50,174 nt of DNA from an uncultured Alphaproteobacteria bacterium (GTDB lineage Bacteria; Pseudomonadota; Alphaproteobacteria; HIMB59; GCA-002718135): NCBI GenBank assembly GCA_902577425.1, contig CACGZD010000008.1, positions 1-50,174 on the forward strand, read 5' to 3'. Below are positions 17,520 to 25,862 of this stretch, in pieces (positions within the stretch are counted from its first letter, which is position 1; every line of letters starts with the position of its first letter). Made by a program: the position numbers and the translations under genes. Under the pieces are notes generated by a model. It was not told the DNA's origin. It did not search any database and worked only from the letters and a program-made list of their open reading frames with translations.

Positions 17520-18329
17520 ATGAATAAAATTTTATTAATAGGTTGTGGCCATATGGGCTCAGCATTATTGCAAGCTTGGTTACATCAAAAAAATATTTAT
17601 TTTGATGTTGTTGATCCTTTAAACTATAAAAAAATTAATAAAAAAAAATATAATAAAGTTAAAGCTTATAAAAGTTTATTAGATATTCAAAATATATCAT
17701 CAATAGATATTGTAATTTTTGCTATAAAACCTCAAATAACCCCATTAGTTCTAAAAGAGCTTTCTCTTTTTAATTTTAATAAAAAAACAATTTTTGTTAG
17801 CATAGTAGCAGGTATACAAATAAGTCTTTTCAATAAATTTTTAAAAAAAAATAATCAATTTATTAGAGTTATGCCAAATTTGCCTGCTTTGGTAAACAAA
17901 GGCATGTCGTGCCTGGTAGCAAATAAAACTGTAACAGCTAAAAATAGAAATAAAATAAATTCATTGTTTTTAAAAGTTGGCAAGACTCTATGGTTAAATA
18001 AAGAAAAAGATATTAACATAGTTACAGCTATCTCTGGAAGCGGACCAGGTTATATTTTTTTATTAGTTGATGCTTTTGAAAAAGCTGCATTAAATTTAGG
18101 ATTAAATGAAAAAGATTCTCGAGATTTAGTTTATCAAACTTTTTTTGGATCTATAGAATTACTTTTAAAGAATAATAATTCCGCTTTAAAATTAGCACAA
18201 AACATTGCCGTTAGTGGGGGCACAACTGAAGCTGCATTTAAAATTTTTCTTGATAAAAAATTACTTCACAAGACTTTTGATAGAGCAATAAATGCTGCTT
18301 ATAAAAAATCAATTAAATTAAGTAAGTAA
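17520..18329 (+). CDS. proC: Pyrroline-5-carboxylate reductase
   Basis: This 269-aa NAD(P)H enzyme makes the last step to proline. It has a Rossmann motif LIGCGHMGSALLQAW at the N-terminus, RVMPNLPALVNKGM in the centre, and the C-terminal family signature around SGSGPGYIFLLVDAF and GTTEAAFKIF. It is complete. A TetR-fold gene follows six bases later. Confidence 0.96.
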   Translation: MNKILLIGCGHMGSALLQAWLHQKNIYFDVVDPLNYKKINKKKYNKVKAYKSLLDIQNISSIDIVIFAIKPQITPLVLKELSLFNFNKKTIFVSIVAGIQISLFNKFLKKNNQFIRVMPNLPALVNKGMSCLVANKTVTAKNRNKINSLFLKVGKTLWLNKEKDINIVTAISGSGPGYIFLLVDAFEKAALNLGLNEKDSRDLVYQTFFGSIELLLKNNNSALKLAQNIAVSGGTTEAAFKIFLDKKLLHKTFDRAINAAYKKSIKLSK

Positions 18330-18335
18330 ATAATT

Positions 18336-18890
18336 GTGAATAAAGATTATAAAAAAATAGCAGAAACAACTTTAAAAATCTTAGATAAAAAATCTTGGCA
18401 AGATATTACTTTAAAAGAAATTCAAACTAAATCTAAAGTTAAAAAATTCAATTTATTAATTAAAAATAAAAAAGATTTGTTAATAAAATTAAATAATTAT
18501 TTTGATAATAAAGTTTCATCTAAAATTTCTAATATAGAAAATAGCAATTATAAAGATATGATTTTTGAAGTAATTATGATGAGATTTGATGTTTTACAAG
18601 AAAATCGAAAGGGCGTAATATCAATTTTTAATTCATTTAAAAGTAGACCCAAATTGTTATTTTTTTTGTTACCTGAATTATTAGATAGCATTTTAATTAT
18701 GATTAAATCTATTAATTTACCTATAAAAGGTGTTCTGGGACAGTTAAAAATAAAAGGTATTTTTATTATCTATGTATCAAGTTTTTTTGTTTGGTTAAAT
18801 GATGAAACTATTGCTTTAGATAAGACAATGACAGCTTTAGACAAATATTTAGATCAAGCTGATAATATTTTAAAATTTATAAATAAATGA
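18336..18890 (+). CDS. TetR-fold protein, possibly COQ9-like (GTG start)
   Basis: The protein is 184 aa and mostly helical. Residues 5-50 (ETTLKILDKKSWQDITLKEI, then KVKKFNLLIKNKKDLL) resemble a TetR N-terminal helix-turn-helix, but the usual Gly and Phe anchor residues are poorly kept. The C-terminal FVWLNDETIALDKTMTALDKYL is reminiscent of COQ9/TetR relatives in alphaproteobacteria. COQ9 is a lipid-binding helper in ubiquinone synthesis, which would fit the nearby ubiK. Both readings are inference. It overlaps the next gene by four bases. Confidence 0.55.
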   Translation: MNKDYKKIAETTLKILDKKSWQDITLKEIQTKSKVKKFNLLIKNKKDLLIKLNNYFDNKVSSKISNIENSNYKDMIFEVIMMRFDVLQENRKGVISIFNSFKSRPKLLFFLLPELLDSILIMIKSINLPIKGVLGQLKIKGIFIIYVSSFFVWLNDETIALDKTMTALDKYLDQADNILKFINK

Positions 18891-19225
18891 ATAATATTTC
18901 CTTTGATGATTTTATGAAGGTTGAAATTTGTGTAGGAACAATTCTAAGTGCTGAAATAAACAATAATTTAAACAATCCTGCTATAGTTTTAACAATTGAT
19001 TTTGGAAAAAAAATTGGTATTAAAAAAAGTTCAGCACAACTAATAGCTAATTATACATGTGATAGTCTTGTAAAAAAACAAATTCTTGCAGTTGTAAATT
19101 TTGCTCCAAGACAAGTTGGAAAAATTATTTCAGAAGTATTAGTACTTGGTCTGTCAGATAATAACAATCAGCCAGTTTTAATTTCACCTGATTCCAATAT
19201 AAAAAATGGAAAAAAACTATATTAA
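18887..19225 (+). CDS. csaA: tRNA-binding domain protein CsaA
   Basis: This 112-aa protein consists of one OB-fold tRNA-binding domain like those at the ends of MetRS and PheRS beta. DFMKVEICVGTILSAE opens the fold, KKSSAQLIANY is typical of CsaA, and VVNFAPRQVGKIISEVLVLG closes it. CsaA was described in Bacillus as an export-related chaperone. Its role here is unknown. Its TAA abuts the TAA of the opposing histidine kinase with no gap. Confidence 0.9.
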   Translation: MNNISFDDFMKVEICVGTILSAEINNNLNNPAIVLTIDFGKKIGIKKSSAQLIANYTCDSLVKKQILAVVNFAPRQVGKIISEVLVLGLSDNNNQPVLISPDSNIKNGKKLY

Positions 19226-20521
19226 TTACAAGGGTAAATATAGAAGTATTTTTAAACCATTCATTTTTGATTTTAAAAGTTTTATTTCTCCTCCGTGAGA
19301 TCTTATTATATCTCTAGTAATAGTTAATCCTAGCCCACTTTCTCCTTTCAGTTTATTGCGTGAAGGATCTAAAGTAAAAAAAGGTTTAAAAACATCTTCA
19401 TAATTTTTTTCTGGTATACCAGGACCATTATCAGAAATTGCAATATATAATTCATTATTTTTAGTTCCTAAATCAATTTCTATTTTGTTAGCATATCTTT
19501 TTGCATTATCAAAAATATTTTGAAGAGCCCGTTTTATTTGAATAGGTCTACATAAAGTTTTAATATTTTTTTTAAAATTATATTTAATTATAAAATTATC
19601 TGATGAATTAGATTTACATATATTCTCAATAAGTTCGTTAATATTTGTTTCTTCAATTTTCTCTGCAGCTTCACCTCTAACAAAGCTTACATAGCTATTT
19701 AGCATAGCAGTCATTTCATTAATATCATGTTCAAGCTCTTTTTTTGCATTATCATCTTTCATCAAAGATAATTGCAATTTCATTCTTGTTAATGGCGTTC
19801 TTAAATCGTGACTAACTCCTGCTAGCATTTCAGTACGCTGTTTTAAAAATCTTTTAATTCTATTTTGCATTAGATTAAAAGCATTTGTCGTTTGTCTAAT
19901 CTCTAATGATCCAGATCCTTTTAATTCAGGAGCATCAAGTCCTCGGCCAAATGTTTCAGCAATAATTGCCAATCTTTTTAAAGGTCTCATTTGCCCTTTC
20001 ATAAAAAAATAAGCTAGAAAAAGTAATATTAGTGATGCAAAAAACATCCAAATAAGAAAAACAAATGCTGATTCGCTATATAGTCTATCTTTATCTACAG
20101 TAATTCGGAGTAAATCTGTATTTATTTGAAGTGAAATAATTGCACCCTTGTCTAAATTAGTTAAGTCATAACTAAATGGAATATTTATTTCACTTAGTGC
20201 TTGTTTTAATCTTTTAGAAAGAATGCCTCTTTGTTCATAAAAAACAATATCATTAATATTTGCATTTTCTTTCAATTCAACTTTCATTTTAAAATCTTCT
20301 TTTGCTAGTTTTATAGCAGTTACTTGTAGATCTTGATCAATAAGTTTGACAATTGCATTTATATCAGCGACTACTGATTGAGTAAGACGTTTACTAATTA
20401 TATTCCAAGAAGTTTGATAAAATATAAGTGTTGTCAATGTTACTAAAGTAATAATTGGAATAAAAACAATAATTAGTGATCTTCCCAATAAAGATGATGG
20501 TATTATCTTTTTAAATTTCAT
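19226..20521 (-). CDS. Sensor histidine kinase, EnvZ class
   Basis: The protein is 431 aa. There are two membrane helices (about 15-35 and 152-173) with a periplasmic domain between, a HAMP linker, the dimerisation box AGVSHDLRTPLTRMK with phospho-accepting His238, and a HATPase domain with N, G1 (DNGPGIP) and G2 (GESGLGLTI) boxes. It overlaps the response regulator by four bases, so the two are a pair. The signal is unknown. The three-gene set marR-regulator-kinase resembles the PetP/PetR locus of Rhodobacter extended by a kinase. Confidence 0.93.
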   Translation of the reverse strand: MKFKKIIPSSLLGRSLIIVFIPIITLVTLTTLIFYQTSWNIISKRLTQSVVADINAIVKLIDQDLQVTAIKLAKEDFKMKVELKENANINDIVFYEQRGILSKRLKQALSEINIPFSYDLTNLDKGAIISLQINTDLLRITVDKDRLYSESAFVFLIWMFFASLILLFLAYFFMKGQMRPLKRLAIIAETFGRGLDAPELKGSGSLEIRQTTNAFNLMQNRIKRFLKQRTEMLAGVSHDLRTPLTRMKLQLSLMKDDNAKKELEHDINEMTAMLNSYVSFVRGEAAEKIEETNINELIENICKSNSSDNFIIKYNFKKNIKTLCRPIQIKRALQNIFDNAKRYANKIEIDLGTKNNELYIAISDNGPGIPEKNYEDVFKPFFTLDPSRNKLKGESGLGLTITRDIIRSHGGEIKLLKSKMNGLKILLYLPL

Positions 20522-21198
20522 AATTCATTACATATTAATTTATAACCTTTTCCTCTTATTGTTTTTAAAAAATGAGGTTGCTTAGGGTTAGTTTCTATTT
20601 TTTGTCTTAATCTAGTTACTTGTACATCAACTTTTCTTAATTCACTTTCATCATAATCTTGTTCAGCAAGTTCTTCCCTCAATACAATTTCATTCTTCTT
20701 ATTGATTAGTTTAATCAAAAGTTTATTTTCACCTTCAGTTAGATATATTATTTTGTTTTTTCTTTTTAATTGTAGATCATTAATATTGTATATAAAATCA
20801 CCAAAATTAATTATTTCAGATTTTTCATTAATGTCGCTAAATAAGTTTAATAATTTTTGAATTCTCAAATATAATTCTTCTGGTTCAAAAGGTTTTGCTA
20901 AATAATCATCAGCACCAATTTTTAATCCTTCAATTTTATTTTCTGGTTCTCCCATAGCTGTAAGTAAAATAATGGGAGTGTTACTTTTTTCTTTAATAAT
21001 ATTAACTAAATTAATACCATCTCCGGATGGCATCATTCTATCCACAATCACTAGATCAAAAATAAAATATTCAAGAATTTCTTTACCGGAATTAAAATCA
21101 TCAGAATGATAAATCTTATAATTTTTTTCTGTTAAATATTCATCAAGTAACTCTCTTAATCTTTCATCATCATCAATAATCAAAATATTTTTTAGCAT
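20518..21198 (-). CDS. petR: OmpR-family response regulator (PetR-like)
   Basis: This 226-aa regulator has a receiver domain with the acidic pocket DDDE (residues about 9-12), phospho-acceptor Asp53 in IVDRMMPSGDG, and the switch lysine in DDYLAKPFEPEEL. It is followed by a winged-helix DNA-binding domain (LRKVDVQVTRLRQKIE, TIRGKGYKL). Its partners are the adjacent kinase and MarR gene. In Rhodobacter capsulatus the analogous PetR is needed for bc1 expression. The petR symbol rests on gene order and family, not on a specific residue. Confidence 0.7.
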   Translation of the reverse strand: MLKNILIIDDDERLRELLDEYLTEKNYKIYHSDDFNSGKEILEYFIFDLVIVDRMMPSGDGINLVNIIKEKSNTPIILLTAMGEPENKIEGLKIGADDYLAKPFEPEELYLRIQKLLNLFSDINEKSEIINFGDFIYNINDLQLKRKNKIIYLTEGENKLLIKLINKKNEIVLREELAEQDYDESELRKVDVQVTRLRQKIETNPKQPHFLKTIRGKGYKLICNEL

Positions 21199-21204
21199 TT
21201 ATCT

Positions 21205-21690
21205 TTACTCATTAATTTTATTAAATATTTTTTTTGATTTTTCATCAATCATTGAATATAAAATTTTTTTGAAACCATTTATATCAGACTCTTTTGCATC
21301 ATTAATTATACTTTTTATTTTATCAATTTGTATTTTAGATAATTTTGCTTCTAGATCTAATCCTTTTTGAGTAAGACATAATTTTTTAGTTCTTTTATCT
21401 TCTCCAATTGAAACAAGAATATATTTTTCTTTTACTAGTTGATTCAATACTCTTGAAAGACTTTGTTTTGTAATTTTTAAAATTCCAAGAAGATCTTTTA
21501 TCGTGATATTGTTTTGTTTCCCTACGAAGTAAATTACTCTGTGGTGAGCTCTACCATAATTAATTTTATTTAAAATTTCATCAGGACCTAAAGTAAATTC
21601 TCTATATGAGAAAAAAATCAATTCAATTATTTTTCTTATTTCTTTTTCGCTTAAAAACAGAGGTGTTAACAATTTATTTAGGTCAGTCAT
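21205..21690 (-). CDS. petP: MarR-family transcriptional regulator (PetP-like)
   Basis: This 161-aa protein is a winged helix-turn-helix regulator. HHRVIYFVGKQNNITIKDLLGILKITKQSLSRVLNQL covers the recognition helices, and DKRTKKLCLTQKG is the beta wing. It lies six bases before the response regulator. In Rhodobacter the petP-petR pair has the same order and families. The divergent ilvE shares its 56-base upstream region, so it may also act there. The assigned symbol is inferred from context. Confidence 0.68.
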   Translation of the reverse strand: MTDLNKLLTPLFLSEKEIRKIIELIFFSYREFTLGPDEILNKINYGRAHHRVIYFVGKQNNITIKDLLGILKITKQSLSRVLNQLVKEKYILVSIGEDKRTKKLCLTQKGLDLEAKLSKIQIDKIKSIINDAKESDINGFKKILYSMIDEKSKKIFNKINE

Positions 21691-21746
21691 ATTGACTTAA
21701 TTATGCATCACTGATAGTCACTTGTCATTAAAAATTATAAAATATA

Positions 21747-22631
21747 ATGAATAAAGCTTTTGATGACAGAGAGGGGTGGATATGGATGAATGGCTCATTT
21801 ATCCCTTGGAGAAATGCCACTATACCTATTGTGACACAAGGTTTACATTATGCCAGTACAGTTTTCGAAGGTGAAAGAGCGTACAATGGTAAAATATTTA
21901 AATCTTTAGAGCATACTAAGCGTTTATTTAGATCAGCTGAAATAATTGGAATGAAAATTCCATTTAGTGAAAGTGAAATTGAACAAGCTAAAAAAGACTT
22001 AATAAGTAAGATGGATTTTAAAAACTGTTATGTTAGACCAGTTGTATGGAGAGGATCTCAACAAATGGGCTTATCGACATCTAATGCTGATATAAATGTT
22101 GCAATTGCTGCGTGGGATGATTGGCATTCTTATTTTAATGAACAGGATAGATTGGATGGCTTAACTCTCATTACTTCTCCGTGGAGAAAACCAGCACCAG
22201 ATACAGCTCCTTATGAAGCAAAAGCCTCAGGTCCATATATTATTTGCACTATGTCTAAACAATTTGCAGAAAACAAAGGTTATAAAGATGCCTTAATGCT
22301 AGATTATCGAGGTTATGTAGCTGAAGGCACAGGTGCAAATATTTTTTTTATTAAAGGTGATAATATACACACCCCAATACCTGATTGTTTTTTAAATGGA
22401 ATAACTAGGCAAGCAGTAATTGAAATTGTTAAAAATAAAGGCTTCAAATTAATAGAAAAACATATTCTTCCTGAAGAAATTGATCAATATGATGAGGCTT
22501 TTTTAACAGGAACGGCAGCCGAAATTACTCCAATTAAATCTATAGATAAAATAGAATATAATGTTGGTAATAACACTACAGGATATGAATTAATAAAAGA
22601 TTTTACTAATTTAGTTAATTCAAGCTTGTAA
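21747..22631 (+). CDS. ilvE: Branched-chain amino acid aminotransferase
   Basis: This 294-aa class IV PLP enzyme interconverts Leu, Ile and Val with their 2-oxo acids. Visible are the N-terminal GLHYASTVFEGERAY, the YEAKASGPYI segment with the Schiff-base lysine, and LDYRGYVAEGTGANIFFIK, the phosphate-binding region typical of IlvE. FLTGTAAEITPI near the end is the D-amino-acid-transaminase-fold signature. The gene stands alone, divergent from the MarR gene. Confidence 0.95.
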   Translation: MNKAFDDREGWIWMNGSFIPWRNATIPIVTQGLHYASTVFEGERAYNGKIFKSLEHTKRLFRSAEIIGMKIPFSESEIEQAKKDLISKMDFKNCYVRPVVWRGSQQMGLSTSNADINVAIAAWDDWHSYFNEQDRLDGLTLITSPWRKPAPDTAPYEAKASGPYIICTMSKQFAENKGYKDALMLDYRGYVAEGTGANIFFIKGDNIHTPIPDCFLNGITRQAVIEIVKNKGFKLIEKHILPEEIDQYDEAFLTGTAAEITPIKSIDKIEYNVGNNTTGYELIKDFTNLVNSSL

Positions 22632-22633
22632 TA

Positions 22634-23038
22634 TTAAAGCCAGCTCGAATCATCGTCATAAAATTCTTTTTTCCAAAAAGGAGCTTCTTTTTTTAAATAG
22701 TCCATTATATAATTACATGATTTGTTGCTGTCTTTGCGATGTTTTGAGAAAGTTGCTACTAAAACAATTTTTTCATTTACTTTTAATTTACCAAAGCGAT
22801 GTATTACTAATGTATCAATAAGATTCCATTTTTTTTTACTTTCATTGCATATTTTTTCTAGAGATTTAAAGGCCATATTTTCATAAACTTCTAAATATAT
22901 TGAATTTACTTTTTTATTTTGGTTTATATTTCTTACATAGCCAACAAAAGTAGAAATAGCTCCAATTTCTTTATTTTTAGACTTAATTAAATTTATTTCT
23001 TTATCTAAAGAAAAATTATTTTTTTGTATTTTAATCAT
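22634..23038 (-). CDS. moaE: Molybdopterin synthase catalytic subunit MoaE
   Basis: This 134-aa protein contains GAISTFVGYVRN, YLEVYENMAFKSLEKI, VIHRFGKLKVNEKIV and the C-terminal KKEAPFWKKEFY, which carries conserved active-site lysines. With MoaD it inserts sulfur into precursor Z to form molybdopterin. Its start adjoins the moaD stop. The molybdoenzyme that needs the cofactor is not in this window. Confidence 0.95.
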   Translation of the reverse strand: MIKIQKNNFSLDKEINLIKSKNKEIGAISTFVGYVRNINQNKKVNSIYLEVYENMAFKSLEKICNESKKKWNLIDTLVIHRFGKLKVNEKIVLVATFSKHRKDSNKSCNYIMDYLKKEAPFWKKEFYDDDSSWL

Positions 23039-23286
23039 TATCCACCACTTACAGGAGGAAAAAAAGCTATCTCATCAATTTCTTTTAATTTTTTATTGTT
23101 TTTTATATATTCTAAATTAACTGCTATCCTTATAAGATCTTTTTGTTTAAAATATTTCTTAAGTTCTGGATATTTTTCACACAAATAATTCTTTAAGTTT
23201 TTAATATCTTTGATATTTTTGTTAGATATATTTTCTTCATCAATTTTAGTTATTTTTTTTAACCAAGAAAAATATTTAATTTTCAT
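23038..23286 (-). CDS. moaD: Molybdopterin synthase sulfur carrier subunit MoaD
   Basis: The protein is an 82-aa ubiquitin-like protein ending in PPVSGG. The terminal Gly-Gly, thiocarboxylated in the active form, fits MoaD; adjacency to moaE separates it from ThiS. KIKYFSWLKKITKI and VNLEYIKNNKKLKEIDEIAFFPPVSGG match the fold. pgsA lies immediately upstream. Confidence 0.94.
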   Translation of the reverse strand: MKIKYFSWLKKITKIDEENISNKNIKDIKNLKNYLCEKYPELKKYFKQKDLIRIAVNLEYIKNNKKLKEIDEIAFFPPVSGG

Positions 23287-23838
23287 TTAAAAATGTTTAA
23301 AACCTGACTTCAAATAATCATAAGCTGTATAAAGCGTTAAGATACCTGCAGCCCAAAGAGCTATTTTACCAATAAACAAAATTGGGATAATTGAAATTCC
23401 ACTCTCACTTAGAATAAGAATTGCCAAAGCTATTAACTGTAGTGAAGTTTTTAGTTTAGCTATTTTAGAAACAGGAACACTTATCTTAATTCCTGCTAAA
23501 TATTCTCTTAATCCAGAAACTGCAATTTCTCTTAAAAGAATTATTAAAGCTGGAATAACTTCCCAGTCTGCAATTACTTCTTTTGAAGTTAAAATTAAAA
23601 TTACAGCTGCAACTAATAATTTATCAGCGATAGGATCTAAAAAAGTTCCTAGATTTGAAACTTCATTTCTTAATCGTGCCAGATATCCATCAAAATAATC
23701 GGTAATGCTAGCTAAGCAAAATAATATAAAAGCTATCCACCCATACCAAGGACTTTTTAAGTAAATACAAGCAACTATAATAGGTATTACAATAATACGA
23801 GTTAAAGTTAGGATATTTGAGATATTAAGCCTCATCAA
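23287..23838 (-). CDS. pgsA: CDP-diacylglycerol--glycerol-3-phosphate 3-phosphatidyltransferase
   Basis: This 183-aa membrane enzyme makes phosphatidylglycerol phosphate. The CDP-alcohol phosphotransferase signature is complete in the segment DYFDGYLARLRN...GTFLDPIADK (DGxxAR, eight residues, GxxxDxxxD). LNISNILTLTRIIVIP is the usual N-terminal start. The order uvrC-pgsA-moaD-moaE is common in alphaproteobacteria. Confidence 0.97.
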   Translation of the reverse strand: MMRLNISNILTLTRIIVIPIIVACIYLKSPWYGWIAFILFCLASITDYFDGYLARLRNEVSNLGTFLDPIADKLLVAAVILILTSKEVIADWEVIPALIILLREIAVSGLREYLAGIKISVPVSKIAKLKTSLQLIALAILILSESGISIIPILFIGKIALWAAGILTLYTAYDYLKSGFKHF

Positions 23839-23863
23839 ATCAATTTTTTAGACTAAGTTTAAT

Positions 23864-25771
23864 TTAATGACTATTAAAAAAATCATAAATTTTGTTTATT
23901 ATTGCTTTTGGAAGCCCATTTACTAGTTCCAGTTCTTTTTTAGAGGCTTTCTTTATTTTTTCAAAAGAACCAAAGTGTGTCATAAGCAGTTTTTTTCTTT
24001 TTGCTCCAACTCCAGGCAATTCATCAAAAACGCTTTTTAGAGTATTTTTATTTCTTTTAACTCGATGTGTAGTAATTGCGAATCTATGTGCCTCATCTCT
24101 AATTCTTTGAATAAAAAATAAAAGAGAATTATTTGGCGCAAGGTTAATATTTTTATTTTCTAAATGCAAAATTTCTCTACCAGTATTTCTTTTTATACCT
24201 TTAGATACACTTAATAAATTTATATTTAATTTTTTTTCACTAAGAATTTTATTTACTATGTTGTATTGGCCTCTTCCCCCATCAATAATGATAACATCTG
24301 GATAAATTCCCTCTAAAGAATTGTGATTTTTGAATCTACGATTTAGAACTTCTTGCATCATATAATAATCATCAACTTTTGACAATTTTGATTGATCATA
24401 CCGTATATTATATTTTCTGTAATTTTTTGGACTAAAACCTTCTTCATCTACCACAATCATTACCCCTACTGATTCTTTGCCAAAAGTATGACTATTATCA
24501 TATACTTCTATCCGTTTAGGTTGTTCATTGAGATTTAGTAAGTCTTTTAGTTTTGCCAGAGCCAATTGATGATTTTGCAAACTTGCCTTTTTAATTTTAA
24601 TACTTTCATTAGCATTTTTCTCAGCTAATTTTATATGTTTAAATTTTTCACCAGTTAAAGGTTTTACAATTTTTATTTTAATGTTGTTTTTAGTATTTAA
24701 TAATTTTTCAACATTCTTAAAATGTATAGGATCTTGATTGATCAATATTTTAGGAGGAGCGTCTTTGTTAGAATAAAATTGCGATAAAAAAGACTCCAGT
24801 ATCTCTATTTCTGTAGCATTTATGTCATGACTAGTAAAAAAAGATTTGTTACCGTAGTTACTGCCATTTCTATAAAACTTCCCATGAATGCAACTTTTTC
24901 CATCAATAATTTTCACTGCAAAGATATCAATATTTCTCATATCTTTTACATAAACTGATTGATATTTTTGAATTTGATTAATAGATTTAATACGATCTCT
25001 AATTCTTGCAGCTTCTTCATACATTTGTTTTTTGCTAGCTAAAGACATAGCTTTATTAAGTTTGTTTTTTATTATTTTTGTATTGCCTGAGAGAAATTTT
25101 TTTGCATCATTGATAGATTCCAGGTATTTTTTTTCATCTATATATTCAACGCATGGAGCACTGCATCTTTTAATATCATATAAAAGACAAGGTCTTTTCC
25201 GATTGTTAAATACTGTTTCAGAACAACTTCTTAATAAAAAAGCTTTTTGTAGAGATAATAATGTATAATCTGCGACAGAAGGAGAAACGAAAGGACCAAA
25301 ATAATCTCCTTTTAATTTCTTAGACCCTCTGTATTTTTGAATTCTTGCAAAATTAAATTCCTTGTTAATCAATATGTATGGAAAAGATTTATCATCTCTC
25401 AAAATTATATTAAATTTCGGTTTATGTCTTTTAATGAGATTGCATTCTAAAAGAAGAGCTTCAATTTCAGTATTAGTTACCGAAAAACTCATGTTCACAG
25501 TTAAATTAACCATTCTTTGTAATCGTCTAGTTAAATTATTCAATGAGGTATAATTTAATACTCTTTTAGATAAGTTTTTTGCTTTTCCTATATAGAGAAT
25601 TTCCTCTTTTTCATTTTCCATTTGGTAAACACCAGGTTTTTTAGGGAGTATTTTCGCAAAAGACTTTATAACTTCCAGTCCCTTAAAATTTGCATTTATT
25701 TTATCATTAGGAAAAGCGTCATTTATTTTGGGTGCGTTTAAAGGTTTAGTTGCTTTAGTCATAAATTTCAC
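23864..25771 (-). CDS. uvrC: UvrABC excinuclease subunit C
   Basis: This 635-aa nuclease has an N-terminal GIY-YIG domain (PKKPGVYQM then EEILYIGKAKNL), a UVR/UvrB-binding segment around SKKQMYEEAARIRDRI, an RNase H-like domain starting near RIEVYDNSH, with a DGGRGQY active-site stretch, and a C-terminal helix-hairpin-helix (LPGVGAKRKKLLMTHFG). It makes both incisions in nucleotide excision repair. Some start ambiguity remains (methionines at residues 1 and 4). Confidence 0.97.
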   Translation of the reverse strand: MKFMTKATKPLNAPKINDAFPNDKINANFKGLEVIKSFAKILPKKPGVYQMENEKEEILYIGKAKNLSKRVLNYTSLNNLTRRLQRMVNLTVNMSFSVTNTEIEALLLECNLIKRHKPKFNIILRDDKSFPYILINKEFNFARIQKYRGSKKLKGDYFGPFVSPSVADYTLLSLQKAFLLRSCSETVFNNRKRPCLLYDIKRCSAPCVEYIDEKKYLESINDAKKFLSGNTKIIKNKLNKAMSLASKKQMYEEAARIRDRIKSINQIQKYQSVYVKDMRNIDIFAVKIIDGKSCIHGKFYRNGSNYGNKSFFTSHDINATEIEILESFLSQFYSNKDAPPKILINQDPIHFKNVEKLLNTKNNIKIKIVKPLTGEKFKHIKLAEKNANESIKIKKASLQNHQLALAKLKDLLNLNEQPKRIEVYDNSHTFGKESVGVMIVVDEEGFSPKNYRKYNIRYDQSKLSKVDDYYMMQEVLNRRFKNHNSLEGIYPDVIIIDGGRGQYNIVNKILSEKKLNINLLSVSKGIKRNTGREILHLENKNINLAPNNSLLFFIQRIRDEAHRFAITTHRVKRNKNTLKSVFDELPGVGAKRKKLLMTHFGSFEKIKKASKKELELVNGLPKAIINKIYDFFNSH

Positions 25772-25848
25772 TAGATAATATAGATATAATATTATAATCG
25801 AAATTTTAAATTAACAGATTAAACTAAGCATATTAAATATAAAAAAGC

Positions 25849-25854
25849 AGGAGA
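25849..25854 (+). promoter_or_regulatory. Shine-Dalgarno sequence of xsc
   Basis: AGGAGA lies eight bases before the xsc ATG. Most genes in this window have no clear Shine-Dalgarno sequence, so this near-perfect site suggests strong translation of xsc. Confidence 0.75.
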
Positions 25855-25862
25855 TAATTAAC

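Noticed and set aside
21691-21746. Possible MarR operator (TGACT...AGTCA) between the MarR gene and ilvE.
   Set aside because: Only a 5-base arm with a long spacer, and not the 16-20 base palindrome usual for MarR proteins.
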